This document shows positions 29,052 to 40,454 of a DNA stretch of 64,000 nt, in pieces. The stretch is taken from the NCBI GenBank assembly GCA_033239125.1, contig BSWB01000002.1, positions 5,055,001-5,119,000 of the forward strand, written 5' to 3'. Position numbers and translations under genes: made by a program. The notes under the pieces are model-generated. The model saw only the letters and a program-made list of their open reading frames with translations. It searched no databases and was not told the origin of the DNA. Every line of letters begins with the position of its first letter. The first letter of the stretch is position 1. This stretch comes from Fagopyrum homotropicum. Lineage: Eukaryota > Streptophyta > Magnoliopsida > Caryophyllales > Polygonaceae.

Positions 29052-31726
29052 CTAAGAAGTAGGGTGTCTAGTTTGGTCAGGAAGCCCATCAATATATATT
29101 TCAGGAACATGAGATATAAGATGCCAGTAATCACCTCCTCTTCCGCACTTGCAACTTAATTCAGGACACCCAAAAATATGCAACTCTTGGAGAGCCTTGA
29201 GGTTGTCAATACCCCTTGGCAATAAGCTCAAAGCTAGACAGTTAAGTACCTGTAGCTTCAGAAGAGAAGTGCAATTATTCAAGCCCTCAGGCAAGGATCT
29301 CAGGTGCATACACTCACTAATCCTATAACATTGCAAAGAGCTAGCAACAGCGTCAAGTCCATCAGGGAAATCTAACAGCTTTGGAAGCCCAAAAATGAGT
29401 AAAAATTTAAGGCTCTTTAGGCCATGTAGCCCCTTCCATCAATTTAGATCAAGTTTCTCACAACTGTGGACAGCTAATTGCTCAAGGTTGGTGAGGTTTT
29501 CGATACTGTTAGGAAGAGTAGCAAGTTCAGAACATGCCCGAATTATCAGTATCCGGAGACTCTTTAGGTTACCAATCTCCTCCGGCAACAATGCCAAGTT
29601 TGGACAAACAGTGATTTTCAGCACTTGGAGTGAGCTCCAGCGTTGAAATTTTCTTTCAGGAAAACATGTGATCTTTGATGTCAACACCAAAATGCGTAGG
29701 TTCACCAAGTTGTGCAAACTTTTGGGTAACATCTTCAAATTATAACAATATTCAAAATGCAAAACTTGAAGGTTCACTAACTTGCAAGTGGAATTAGGAA
29801 GCAACTTGAGTTGAGAGTTCCCAGATAGATTCAGGTACCTGAGATGCTTTAAATTCCCTATTGACTCTGGCAACAGCTCGAATTCAGAATGTAAAAACAT
29901 TAGGACCCTCAAATACTTAAAGCTGGAAATGAGCCTACCAAGAAACAGTTGGCTCATTGAGCCCATTGAGTATAGAAATATACAACTTCGTGCCTTTCTT
30001 GCTTCCAAAAGACTATTTGGAAATTCTTTACCTGACAAGTCTTCTGTATCCCACATTAAATGCTTGACCCTGGATGATATTTTACGCACATTGCTGTTCA
30101 CAGTAGCTATTTCTTCCCCAGCTACATATGCTGCCAAATCATGCACCACATCATGCATTTCAGTGCATGTAACTTTTCCATCAAAACTTGTAAATGCTTG
30201 TGAGATCGCATCGCCAAAGGACATTTGTGAAGGATTGGCACTGCCTTGCAAGTAACTGTATGCCTTCACCATCCTCATAACATGTCTTTCAACACAAGGT
30301 AGTTGAAGAAACGACCTTGATAAAAGTTCATCAAAGTACCTGTGTCCAACATCTATGGCATCTTCATTCCCTTCTTGCACTTGCAGGAATCCTAGTGCCG
30401 TCCACAAATTGATAATGTCGGTTCTGTAGAAGGGATACCCTTTTCCAAATAAGGAACAAAAAGTAAAGCATGACCTCAATTGGTACGGGGTGTGATCCAA
30501 GCTCAACTTCAATACTGGCAGTATATCATTTTCTCTTTGAGAAACCTCCCAAAGCTTACTTTCTGCTATTCTCTTCCATGTATAATCATCTCTCTTATCA
30601 CGCAAAAGAGAACCCAACGTTTTAACTGCCAGAGGAACTCCCCGACACTTCCGAACAATGGTTTTCCCAATTTTCACAAGCAGTGGATACGCTTCTTCTT
30701 CATGTTCATCAAATGCATGTTTCACAAATATAGACCAGCAATGATCTTCAGGGAGGTCTTTCAGTGTACAGGGTTTGGTAGTTCCAGTGACAGTAGCAAC
30801 CTTGTTTTCACGAGTTGTAACTATAACTCTGCTCTTTGCCCCTACTACCAAAAACTTCTTTAACTCGAGCCACTGCTTTGAATCATCATTCCATACATCA
30901 TCCAACACAAGAAGATATGTTTGCTCTGCCAAAACAGCATGCAGCTTCTTTTGTAACTCCTCCATACTCGAGTTGGAGAAATCCAAGCCACAAGCTGATT
31001 CGATGATCTTTGCTAGAACAGCTTTCAGAACAAATTGCTTAGAGACATAAACCCATAGTCTCAGCTTGAAGCTTTGAACTACTCTGGGGTCATTGAACAC
31101 CAACTGCGCGCAAGTGTGGTTTTGCCCATACCCCCTATCCCAATTATGGGAATGACCAAAAAGTGTTGGGCATCATCGATTAGGGATTTCAGAAAATGAG
31201 AGACGATCCACTCTTTCTCTTGTTCTCTTCCAAAAGTATGTGATTCTAGAATTGAGGAACAAGTCTCTCTTTGTTCTTCAATTACTGCAACCAAAGGAAG
31301 AGCTCGGTTACTCTCAAAGCTATAGTTCCTCCTGTTTTTTGCTATCTCATCTAGTTCACTTTGTATGGCCTTCAACCCTTGTGAAAACTTGTAACATGAA
31401 TACAGTTTGGTAATTTTATTACCCAAATATTTCCGTTCGACTTTGTTCACTAAATCTTCAGTTGAAATCAGATCAAGTATATCCTCAGTATCATAAACAA
31501 CATCTTTCAGATTGAGAAGCCAATTTCTAACAGAGTTGTTGGTATACTGCTGATCTTCTGCATCGAGAAGCACAACATTAACTGCGGCCAAGGTATTCTC
31601 AAGCCTTTTGAGCTCGTCTTTCACCCTAAAGATTTGTCCAATCTCCGAAAAGGCAGTTGAGACTAGTTTGCTGAGAACCAGCTTCACAAGCTCAGAAACC
31701 ACAACATCTCCTGTAATACTTGTCAT
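29052..31726 (-). pseudogene. CC-NB-LRR resistance pseudogene (duplicate of 10142-12847)
   Basis: Colinear with the intact gene and very similar along its whole length, including CC, NB-ARC (LLVLDDVWND, CRGVPLAVKTLGSLL, EMHDVVHDLA) and LRRs. Two lesions break it. First, a 2-bp GC gain in the run at 31105-31111 directly after the P-loop GMGKTTLA shifts the frame; the intact copy has CTGCGCAAG where this one has CTGCGCGCAAG. Second, a GGA-to-TGA change creates a stop at 29439-29441 in the LRR region. Reading frames are otherwise open, so decay is recent. The presumed start (MTSITGD) keeps the splice-acceptor-like sequence upstream. Confidence 0.92.
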
Positions 31727-32420
31727 CTTCGCACCTGAGGAAAATACAGTTTGCATAAGAACTCACCCTTTGTTTGTAGTTTAGTATACAGAGTAAATTA
31801 CAAACAAAACTCAAGGATAACACTTCCTCCTCAATGTTGGCTGTTGATAATTTGTAACCAAGAAACTTTGCCTGAATTTATAATGACAATGATTTTGACA
31901 TTTGATACGCATGCATCACTAATCTTATTCAACGATCATTAATAAATGAACTGAATTTACAAGCATTAAGTAAATTAAGATGAAAAAAATGTAATAATAA
32001 CTAAACTAATTGCAATGACATAAGATGATTCCAACTTCAGAATTGCAAGCGATCGATGCATGATAAGTCCTAAAAAAACTACAGCTAACTAACTGATAAG
32101 CAATGTCGAATGATATCACACTGATTCCAGATGCATTTTCAGAAGATGATCGGGAGAATCAAATAAAAAATGACGAACCCGAACTGATAAGCTGAATTGA
32201 AGTATACCGTACTCAGCTGTTTATGCGTAGAATTGAAGGCCAACTACTAAATCATTCGAAAAATCAATGAATGTCTAAAATATAAAACTGAAGGCGAAAG
32301 AAATTAGGTATTTGCCTGGGCAAAGTCGAATTGGTGGCTGTAAGACGACGGCTCGGCTGAGAAGAAGAAGGCGAGGAGGAGGAAGATGATAACGTCAACA
32401 GCAGCAAAGGTTTCGACCAC
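31727..32420 (-). promoter_or_regulatory. Duplicated 5' leader of the NB-LRR pseudogene
   Basis: Similar in order and sequence to 12848-13640, including GACGACGGCTCGGCTGAG (32344-32361) and a GAAGAAGAAGG run, but about 100 bp shorter through indels. It shows that the duplication covered the promoter as well as the coding sequence. Confidence 0.5.
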
Positions 32421-32555
32421 AATTAAAACAAATAAATACTAAGTTATAAAAATCTAAAATTCAGCTACTAATCATACAAAAATTTGTATAGGAGTCAACA
32501 GCAGCAAAGGTATTTTGTTATTAGGTGAACAGGGACGGGACTGGATTGAGCTCGT

Positions 32556-35416
32556 TGTAAGATCCCAATTTGTTTTTTTTGTCACCGTCCAGCGGTGACA
32601 AGGGGCCCTGTGGCACGGGTAATCCGCCCTTGCGAATTTGCCTTAGATTGCGAAGATGGTCGTTCCTTTTTCGGTTCTATCTTGTTCTTATCTTAGAAGA
32701 TCGATTTTCTTATCTTTGGACACGACTTTTTTTGGATCTTCTAAACCATATAATGACCTTCCTTTTAATCTTTTCTTCATCTTCTATAAATCCCCTTTTT
32801 TCCCCTCTTTTTCACGTTTATTGCATACGTTTTCTTCACCCTTAAGAGTTGCAGCCGCGTTTCCTTCTTCTCTTACTGAACGTGTAAGTTTTTCCTTCAT
32901 TGTCCTTCATCACGTTCAGGTGTTGATACACCTTGCTTCCTTCTATTTCGTTTCTCCCTTCGTTTCCTCTTTTCTTCTTCTCCAAGAATCAAGTTTGATC
33001 CTTGATTCTTGTGTAGCGTTCCGTTGATGATCCTTTTATGTTCACAAGCTCCCTTGGTTGAGTTGCGAAGTGTGAGAGTGTTGGAAGAACAAGTTTTGCC
33101 GTTGTTGTGGTTCTGTTGTCGTCGAGAAGCCGGCACTGCTTCCGCACCGAAATCCGCCCTCACGCCTGCACAGAGCCACCCCTGCGGATTTCCCCTCTGC
33201 CACCCCTACGCCTTGCTCCGCCGCCCCTGCAGTTTCCTTTGCAATGACTCTCGTTCTTGTGAGTTGCTTACATCCTTGTTTTCCTCGTTCCTTTCCTTGG
33301 CCCTCCTGGATGTTGTTGACCCTTGTTGATCTGTAAGACTATGGTTTGTGACCCTAGCTTGTGTAGACCTCTTAGAGATCTTGGAGACTAGAAGTTATAG
33401 ACTTCTAACAATTGTTTCGGTTCTTGATTCGTGATGCCTTGTTGAGCAGGCTTCCCTTTGCTCCTTTCTTGAGGATATTTGAGTGTTTGTTGAGTGTTGA
33501 GATTACCTTCGAGTGAGGTAAGTCCTTGGACTTACTTAGCTTCATTCCGCGTATTGGTTTAATAATATTGGCTTGTTTGTGTTGTTTATCATGTTAACTA
33601 ATAACCGGAATAGGATTGACCTTTGTTATACCTTAACTGGCTCAAGTGTATTATAACCGGACGGTTACCGCTTGTCTAGTTCAGAATGGGGAAACTGGGA
33701 GGTGCTCTCGCGACCAGTCCAGCACGTGACAGAAGGATGCATACGTTCTATTCTTGTTGGTGAAAGGGGATAGATGCGAGATCGTAGCGACTCTCGTGTA
33801 ACAACCATAAGTTGATTTAGTAATTGGATAATCTAATGAAAGATAATAACCGGTTGTGGTGTGAGCATGCTATGTGGTTACTTTACCTTATGTGTGTTTG
33901 TGCCTTTATTGTCTTTTTGATATCTAGAATGTTAGCTAATTTTTTATACCGATGTTGTAGATGTCTTGCAGGATTTATGATACGCCCCCGGATGGCGATG
34001 CGATCCGTGTTTCCGGCTAGAAGGACCCGGCATCATTATGAAGACTATTAAGTATTTTCGGCTATTTAATAATTGGTTTGTCATATTCGGAACTTTAATT
34101 CCGAAACTTAATTCCGTGACTTAAATTCCGACCTTTCATATTTTAGACTTTTCATTTACCGGAACTTAATTCTGGCTTTTAATTCCGTCATTTATGTTTG
34201 GACTCTTTGTATGGCATTCATCCACTATATAAGGATGGTTTGGCTCATTTGTAAGACATGTCTAAGTTGAATCCAAGTATTGTATAGGAATCTTACTTGG
34301 TTTAGGCATCACTTTTTCTTCAATGCTCTTAAAGTTCTATCTTGGATCTAGTCTTTGATCCAAGCATTCATATTCGAGGATCTTTTTGAAGGATCAACTT
34401 TATTCTACTCCACTTTGTGGATGATTCGATCTAACTAGATCGGATCGACTGAACCCTTCCGCATCCATATCTAAGTTTCAGCCGCTCAAGTTCTCAGTTT
34501 GATCCAATTCAAACGATCAAGAAGAAATAGTTGAAGTTTCTCCTCGATCTAGATCGCCCCTGATTCTATCATCAATGATAGAAATACGCGGCAATCTAGA
34601 TCGAGAAGAAACTTCAACTACTTCTTCTTGATCGTTCGTGTTAGATCAAACGTAGAACGTGGGCGGCGGAAGCATAGAAATGGATGCGGAAGCGTTCGGT
34701 TGATCCTTCAAAAAGATCCTCGAGTTTGAAAGGCTTGGATCAAAGACTAGATCCAAGATAAGAACTTTAAGAGGATTGAAGAAGAAGTGATGCCTAAACC
34801 AAGTAAGAGGATTTTCCTTCTCAACACTTGGATTCAACTTAGACATGTCTTACAAATGAGCCAAGGCATCCTTATATAGTGGATGGAGGTCATACAAAGA
34901 GTTCAAACATAAATGACAGAATTAAAAGCCAGAAGTAAGTTCCGGTAAATGAAAAGTCTAAAATATGAAAGGTCGGAATTTAAGTCACGGAATTAAGTTC
35001 AGGAATTAAAGTTCCGAATATGAAAATCCAATTATTAAATAGCCGAAAATACTTAATAGTCTTCATAATGATGTCGGGTCCTTCTAGCCGGAAACACGGA
35101 TCGCATCGCCATCCAGGGGCGTGTTAATTTAGGTGCTGCTGAGTGATCCGGACGGTGTGGTCAGTCGGGGTTCCCGTACATTATAGGACGGGATCGGGTT
35201 TATATTTATGTTGTTGCTTTCCCTTTGTTTTGAACTCGGTTGCGAGTCTTTTACGTTTCCCTTTGTTTAAACCTTTGATTTTATAAAGAATTTTTATTTT
35301 TCATTGGTTTGTGCCTTGTTGTAAAATATGTTGTGTCGTTGCTACTCTCAGGGTCGGGACCCATTGTGAGGTTCTAGTCCGTAATGCTTCGAGTTCCCAG
35401 AACTTGTGGTGTTACA
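32556..35416. mobile_element. Probable solo LTR of a Ty3/gypsy element, with inserted foldback
   Basis: Starts TGTAAGATCCCAATTTG and ends GGTGTTACA, matching TG...CA ends of chromovirus-type gypsy LTRs. The flanks are CTCGT (32551-32555) and GTCGT (35417-35421), a 5-bp TSD with one mismatch. No PBS, PPT or coding domains adjoin it. Excluding the foldback at 33982-35122 it is about 1.7 kb. Open frames of 60-120 codons inside show no protein motifs. Confidence 0.6.
33982..35122. repeat. 1.14-kb inverted repeat (foldback) with about 560-bp arms
   Basis: The left arm starts ACGCCCCCGGATGGCGATGC and the right arm ends with its near-exact reverse complement. The arms stay colinear to a roughly 40-bp centre near 34556-34594, which has its own small hairpin (TCTATCATCAATGATAGA). 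Each arm carries a TATA-like CTATATAAGG (near 34228 on plus; complement near 34868), and both point towards the centre. No clear TSD was found. It looks like two LTR-like sequences joined in inverted orientation. Confidence 0.85.
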
Positions 35417-35620
35417 GTCGTCCCACATCCCGTTCCGCAAATTATAAGCAGGACGGAACGGGATTTACATTTTTTTTCTTCGTCTCATGCGGGCCTTTTT
35501 CTACGTGGGACGTGACGGGACAGGATGGGCCTAATCCCGCAAGAATTATGAACTGATTTATATTCAACATTTGTACATGTTTTCTCTCATGTTTAAAGAC
35601 ACAAATGATCACTCGTACAA
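35417..35620. other. GC-rich repeat-like flank
   Basis: Contains GGACGGAACGGGAT, GGGACGTGACGGGACAGGAT and their inverted relatives (CATCCCGTTCCG); similar ACGGGACTGGAT lies left of the solo LTR at 32535-32547. The LTR may have landed in an older DNA-transposon terminus. Confidence 0.35.
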
Positions 35621-35995
35621 ATCATAAGTCTCTCGGGACTTTTTTTGCATTACGATAGGGAGTTTTTAAAGTCCCGTAAAACCTTTGGCCGAGGGCTTTT
35701 GCTCGGGAGTTTTTCTGCAAATCCTGAGAAACAAAAATACTCTAATGAGTTTTGCAAAATACTCTAGGGAATTTTGCAAAAAAAAAAAACTCCCGAGAGA
35801 TGTCTCTCGAGACTTTTCTGCAAAACTCCCTCGAGATATCTCTCGGGACTTTGTAAAAAAACTCCCTAGAGATATCTCAGGAGTCTTAACGAAAAATCCT
35901 GAGAGTCATGTATAGGAATTTTTTCAAAAAACTTCCTAGAGAAATCTTGTTTATGTAAAAACTCCCGAAGGACGTCTTCAGGGACTTTTTTTAAA
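35621..35995. repeat. Degenerate direct/inverted repeats around CTCTCGGGACTTT
   Basis: Repeated motifs GTCTCTCGGGACTTTT, GCAAAACTCCC and CTCGAGATATCTCTCGGGA occur at intervals of about 30-60 bp in both orientations. A plus-strand frame with repeated RDVSRDFSAKLPRDISRDF-type residues is a product of the repetition, not a gene. Confidence 0.75.
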
Positions 35996-36119
35996 AGCAC
36001 CCGTTAGATATTTATACGGAATTTTTTTATCTATCGATAAATAAAAAACTCGATACTAAATTACCGATTCAAGAAGCCTACATTAGTATATATTACATTC
36101 AAAACGAATACAATTTACA

Positions 36120-36490
36120 CCAAAATTCATGCCAGGAATTTTTGAGTTTGTAGTTCTTTATGGTACGAAAATTCATACCAGAAATTTTTGGTATGATTTT
36201 TTTAGTATGAAACTCATGCCAGAAAACTCATACCAGAATTTTTTTATATGAATTTTTTTACTAGAAAATAATGGTATGAGTTCTGTAGTATAAAATTCAT
36301 ACTAGAAAATTCAGGTATGAGTTTTCTGGCATGAATTTCATAACAGAAAACTCATACCAGAATTTTCATGTAAGAATTTCATTCTAGAAAATTCTAGTAT
36401 GAAATTATAGTATAAAAATTTTGGTACGAATATTTGGTATAAAAATTTTGGTAAGAAAATTTTGGTATGAAAATTCTGATATTAAATTTA
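36120..36490. repeat. Degenerate repeat of AATTCATACCAGAAAAT-type units
   Basis: Variants of ATTCATACCAGAAAA and AATTTTGGTATGA, which are approximate reverse complements of each other, recur at short intervals over about 370 bp. This is low-complexity sequence with no coding potential. Confidence 0.75.
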
Positions 36491-36547
36491 TACCAGAAAC
36501 TAAAATAAAATTAAAAAAAATAAAGTAATAAAATAAAATAAAAACAA

Positions 36548-37552
36548 GGAAAAATAACCCAAAATAATACCAACTATCAACATTGAACCGAAAATAATAC
36601 GAACTTTGAAAATTATTAGGAGCGATACAAACTATCAATGTATTTACCAATAATAATATGTTATACTTTTCCGGCAAAAACTTTAGCTCCAGCGATGATG
36701 TGGCAGCCGGAATGTTACATGTCATCAAATAAATGGATAAAATGTGTGATGTGGATTTTATTTTTCAAAAAAATCACTTTAATAATATTTAAAATATTAA
36801 AAAATAAAAAATTTAATACTTCTAAAGTTTTAAATAATAATTTTTTAAAAAAACATTTGTACAAATTTTTTTAAAAAAATATTTTTTGTAAAAAAAAGTT
36901 TTAAATAAAGTTTGAACATTTTTTTAAACATGTTTTTAAAAAAATGTAAAATTTTCTTTTTATGAAAAAATTTTTATAAAATTTTTTTAAAAAAAAATTT
37001 CGAATATTTTTTTTAGGATAACAAGAGTAAAAAAAAATTTAATTCGAATATTTTTTTTACAAATTATTTTTTAGAATTAAAATTTTATACAAAAATCCAA
37101 AAATGAATTTTTAAAAATATTCTAAAAAATGTTATATTTTTATATTTTTTGGAAAAATAAATATTATTACATTTTTTTACAAATCTATTTAAAAAAATTT
37201 CAAACTTTATTTTTAAAAAATTATTTTTTTAAAATAAATTTGTACAATTTTTATTAAAAATTATTATTTAAAATTTTAAAAATAATAATTTTATATTTTT
37301 TAATATTTTAAATATTATTAAAATGTTTTTTTAAAAATAAAATCCACATCACACAATTAACCCATTTATTTGATGATATGTAACATTCCGGCTGCCACGT
37401 CATCGCCGGAGTTAGGGTTTTTGCCGGAAAATATATGACGTATTACTTTTGGTAAATACATTGATAGTTTGTATCGTTCCTTAGTAATTTTCAAAGTTCG
37501 TATTATTTTCGGTTCAGTGTTGATAGTTGCTATTATTTTTGGTTATTTTTCC
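36548..37552. mobile_element. Mutator-type MITE with long terminal inverted repeats, 1005 bp
   Basis: Starts GGAAAAATAACCCAAAATAA and ends with the approximate reverse complement TTATTTTTGGTTATTTTTCC. The similarity continues inward for at least 250 bp (CCGGCAAAAAC..., GGCAGCCGGAATGTTACAT and their complements). The flanks are the identical 9-mer TAAAAACAA (36539-36547 and 37553-37561), the TSD length of Mutator elements. The middle is extremely A/T-rich and encodes nothing. Confidence 0.88.
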
Positions 37553-37561
37553 TAAAAACAA

Positions 37562-37980
37562 AAATCAGACTTCATTTTACTTAACAAATTGAAAGAATTT
37601 GGTCAAACTCATGTATATTTCTTTTTTTGTAAATAGAAGGGTTAATTACTTTTATCTACCATTAAATAAAAGTGGTAAAAATTAAATGGGTACACAAACC
37701 TAGTGAAAATAAAAAAGGGTCTATTTGGCCAAATTCTTTTAATAAATTTTATCCTAATTTATAGGTTCCTCTTGTAACTTTACATCATTTCTTGTAAATG
37801 AGACGTATTTTCTTGTATATTTATAATTTATTCTTGTTAATTATGATACTTGAATTTTCTCTTGTACACTAATTTTCGTGTACAAGAATTATTGTAACTA
37901 ACTAGTTCATATCCCTCACTTTGTACGAGTATATTTATATATTTGATATTTTTTGTATAAAAAGTCATCAACTTGTGCAT
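37562..37980. other. Intergenic AT-rich sequence
   Basis: No coding potential. Repeats of TTTCTTGTA-AA-TT (near 37793, 37812 and 37833) form a small degenerate series. Confidence 0.45.
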
Positions 37981-37988
37981 GTGGGAAC

Positions 37989-38263
37989 TAGACATGGGTC
38001 CGGTTTGAACCAAACCGCTAAACCGGCGGATTGTGAACCGGCCCAAACCGACGGTTTAGGTTTACCGGTTTGGCCAAACCGTGGGTTTGCGGTTTAACCG
38101 CCGATTTGTTTTTTTTTTATATAAAAATGGACCAAACCCGCGTTTAACCGCCGGTATGGTCCAGTTTTTCAATTTTTTTTAATAAACCAGCGGTTTAGGT
38201 TAAACCTAAACCCCGCCGGTTTAGATTTTTACGGTTTAGGTTTAGGTTTGCGACCCATGTCTA
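37989..38263. mobile_element. hAT-type MITE, 275 bp
   Basis: Ends are TAGACATGGGTC and its exact reverse complement GACCCATGTCTA, with the TAGxxATG start typical of hAT. A perfect 8-bp TSD GTGGGAAC flanks it (37981-37988 and 38264-38271). The interior is packed with AAACCG/CGGTTT motifs in both orientations (subterminal repeats, presumably transposase-binding sites). Confidence 0.9.
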
Positions 38264-38708
38264 GTGGGAACCAATGATATATTTACATGGTGTTAATATA
38301 AGTGAATTTATTAGCCGATAAATTTTTAAAAATTGGGTGGAAAAAAAGTATATAATACCAATAATGCGTCCAATTGAAAAATAGTTGTCCCAAAAAATAA
38401 AATCGTTTCAACAATAAATAAAAAATAACGTGAAATCGTTCCAATTAAAAACATAATTTAAAAACAAAAGATTTGTTGGCTTAAAAAAATGTTTAAAAAT
38501 AAAGACATATATGGCGTTAATTGCGGGAGCTCCCTCTCAAAATACTACTTCCACTGTTCCACATCGGGCAATGTCAGCAACTCCGCACACTCCTTTAGTA
38601 TGTATGATAGATTTTCTTGTACACAATTATTTTATCGAGAAAGTGAATGCTCAAGATGAAGATTAGTAAACGATGAAGAGTAATAGACACTTCATATCTA
38701 GAGAGAAA

Positions 38709-38800
38709 TCTTGTAATTGTTTGTAAGAGGGTAATTCAAATTTATTATGTTAATCTTGTAATTGTTTGTAAGAGGGTAATTCAAATTTATTATGTTAATC
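38709..38800. repeat. 45-bp perfect tandem duplication
   Basis: TTGTAATTGTTTGTAAGAGG plus the following 25 bp (to TTATGTTAATC) occurs twice in direct succession. A third, weaker similarity follows near 38883 (TAATTGCTTGTATGAAGGTAA). Confidence 0.85.
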
Positions 38801-38954
38801 CGAATTATTAGCCATGAACGATTCACTTCCTACAATTAGAGTGTATCACGATTTAAAAGACAATAATAAATACACAAATTTATAATTGCTTGTATGAAGG
38901 TAATTTAGTCTTAAAATTTCAATTGATGTAATATTCTAATAAAATTAGTGAGGC

Positions 38955-39105
38955 GGACATATACTGAGCAATATTAGTGACATAATGCTACATAGCAAAT
39001 TCAACATTTGTATAATGAAAAGAAGTTCGAATATGGTACATTTACAATAAATGGTGAATTTGCTATGTAGCATTATATCACTAATATTGTTTAGTATACA
39101 TCCCC
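38955..39105. repeat. Inverted repeat with about 47-bp arms
   Basis: Left arm with CAATATTAGTGACATAATGC through AGCAAATTCA, right arm with the reverse complement (TGAATTTGCT... to CACTAATATTG), about 50 bp apart. The outermost bases (GGCGGACAT / ATACATCCCC) are only roughly complementary. It looks like a small MITE, but no TSD is clear. Confidence 0.75.
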
Positions 39106-40017
39106 ATTGATAAATAATCAAGTATATAGCTTATTTTTATAATGGACTAATTTACCCTGATTTAATATATCAATTTTCTTAGTATGTTACTAGATTTTGT
39201 ATTTAATTTTTGTATGTAAATTCCATACACAAGAAATAATCAAATCATTTGTGTGGGAGGGACTACCGTCCAAAGATCAATCGTTTCTTAATTATTCATA
39301 TTCGTTGTAAGAATAAGTTACAAGATATACTTTATCATTGGGTGCATTTCACCTAATAATTTATAGGTCTATATTATCTACTAAACGAAATTTATCATTG
39401 AGTGTATTTCATCTAATTTCCTCTACAATAAAATATATTTTGAGTCGTGTATCTGATTAGTAAATGTATTGAATGCTTCAACTACAATTCGATTTGCTCC
39501 AATTACAAATAAAACGAGTTATATTTGGGGTTCACGATTCCATGTTAAAATAAAATTCTAAAAAAGTATATACAACTCATTGGCTCAATGCATCCGTAAT
39601 TTGAACCGGTCAAAACCTTATCCGTGAAACGGAATATACACATATCAGTCTTAAATCATACTATAACTTTTGGTGAAGTCCGGATTTATAATCCGGTTCA
39701 TCTTTTAACAACCTACTAAACATTAGACAGAGTAAGCAACGAACAAGTAGCGATCGAAATGCGAAAAAGTTGCCTCTAAAATGGCATTGTCAAACAACAC
39801 TAAGATCTCGTTTGGTATTGATTCTACGGGGGATAGGGCAGTCTAAGCGGAGGGGACATGCTGGAACTACATCTATTCCCTGCTGGATGCTCATCTTGAG
39901 TGGATTTTGCTTTCATTGTTCATAGTTCTCAAGGTATACTTGTTCAAATAATAATTAAGGTAAAGCGGGTAACAACAAATCTTTTTATAATAAACTAGTT
40001 TGGAGAGACTTATTTGG
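39106..40017. other. Intergenic sequence
   Basis: AT-rich, no coding region recognised. Short imperfect duplications (TTTATCATTG-GTGTATTTCA-CTAAT near 39331 and 39388) are the only structure seen. Confidence 0.45.
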
Positions 40018-40182
40018 TTAAGATTTTTTTGCTAGAAAGGGCCCAGGTTTCTTTCGTCGCTTCATAGCTTCTTGTATCCGATTGATCTCTTTAAGGAAGA
40101 AAGTAAATTCGTGCGCTAAATCTTCGACAGAAGATAGCGGAGAAGAGGTAACCCTTTCTTTTCTCGTCCCCCGCTTTGGCAT
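40018..40182 (-). other. Small ORF of unknown origin
   Basis: A 54-codon minus-strand frame (MPKRGTRKERV... ending in a Lys/Arg-rich MKRRKKPGPF segment). It lies in a stretch with clearly higher GC than its neighbours (about 40030-40250). No family is recognised. The base composition might indicate an organellar insertion or a TE fragment, but nothing visible confirms either. Confidence 0.25.
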
Positions 40183-40454
40183 AGCGCTTCACTTCATGTT
40201 CGAATTCTTGATCTTCTTTGGGGATTCTTGGTTGGCGCCGAGCTAAAAATTGCTTACTAGATTTCAGTTAACGAGCCTACTACTTTCTTGGTTTATAATA
40301 TCTGGAGCTAATGAAACAGTTTTTGTAAAGTTTAACTGAATTAGGGATGAGAATGATCAATTTCAAAACTCATGTTTGGTAAATTTCAAGGAGCTCCAAA
40401 TATTTATCAAAAAGATTGAGCAAATTCAATTTCATTACTAATAAATTTGATTCT

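Noticed and set aside
40018..40260. Mitochondrial DNA insertion
   Set aside because: Only base composition and a 54-codon frame hint at this. I could not recognise any organellar gene, so it is listed as a small ORF of unknown origin instead.
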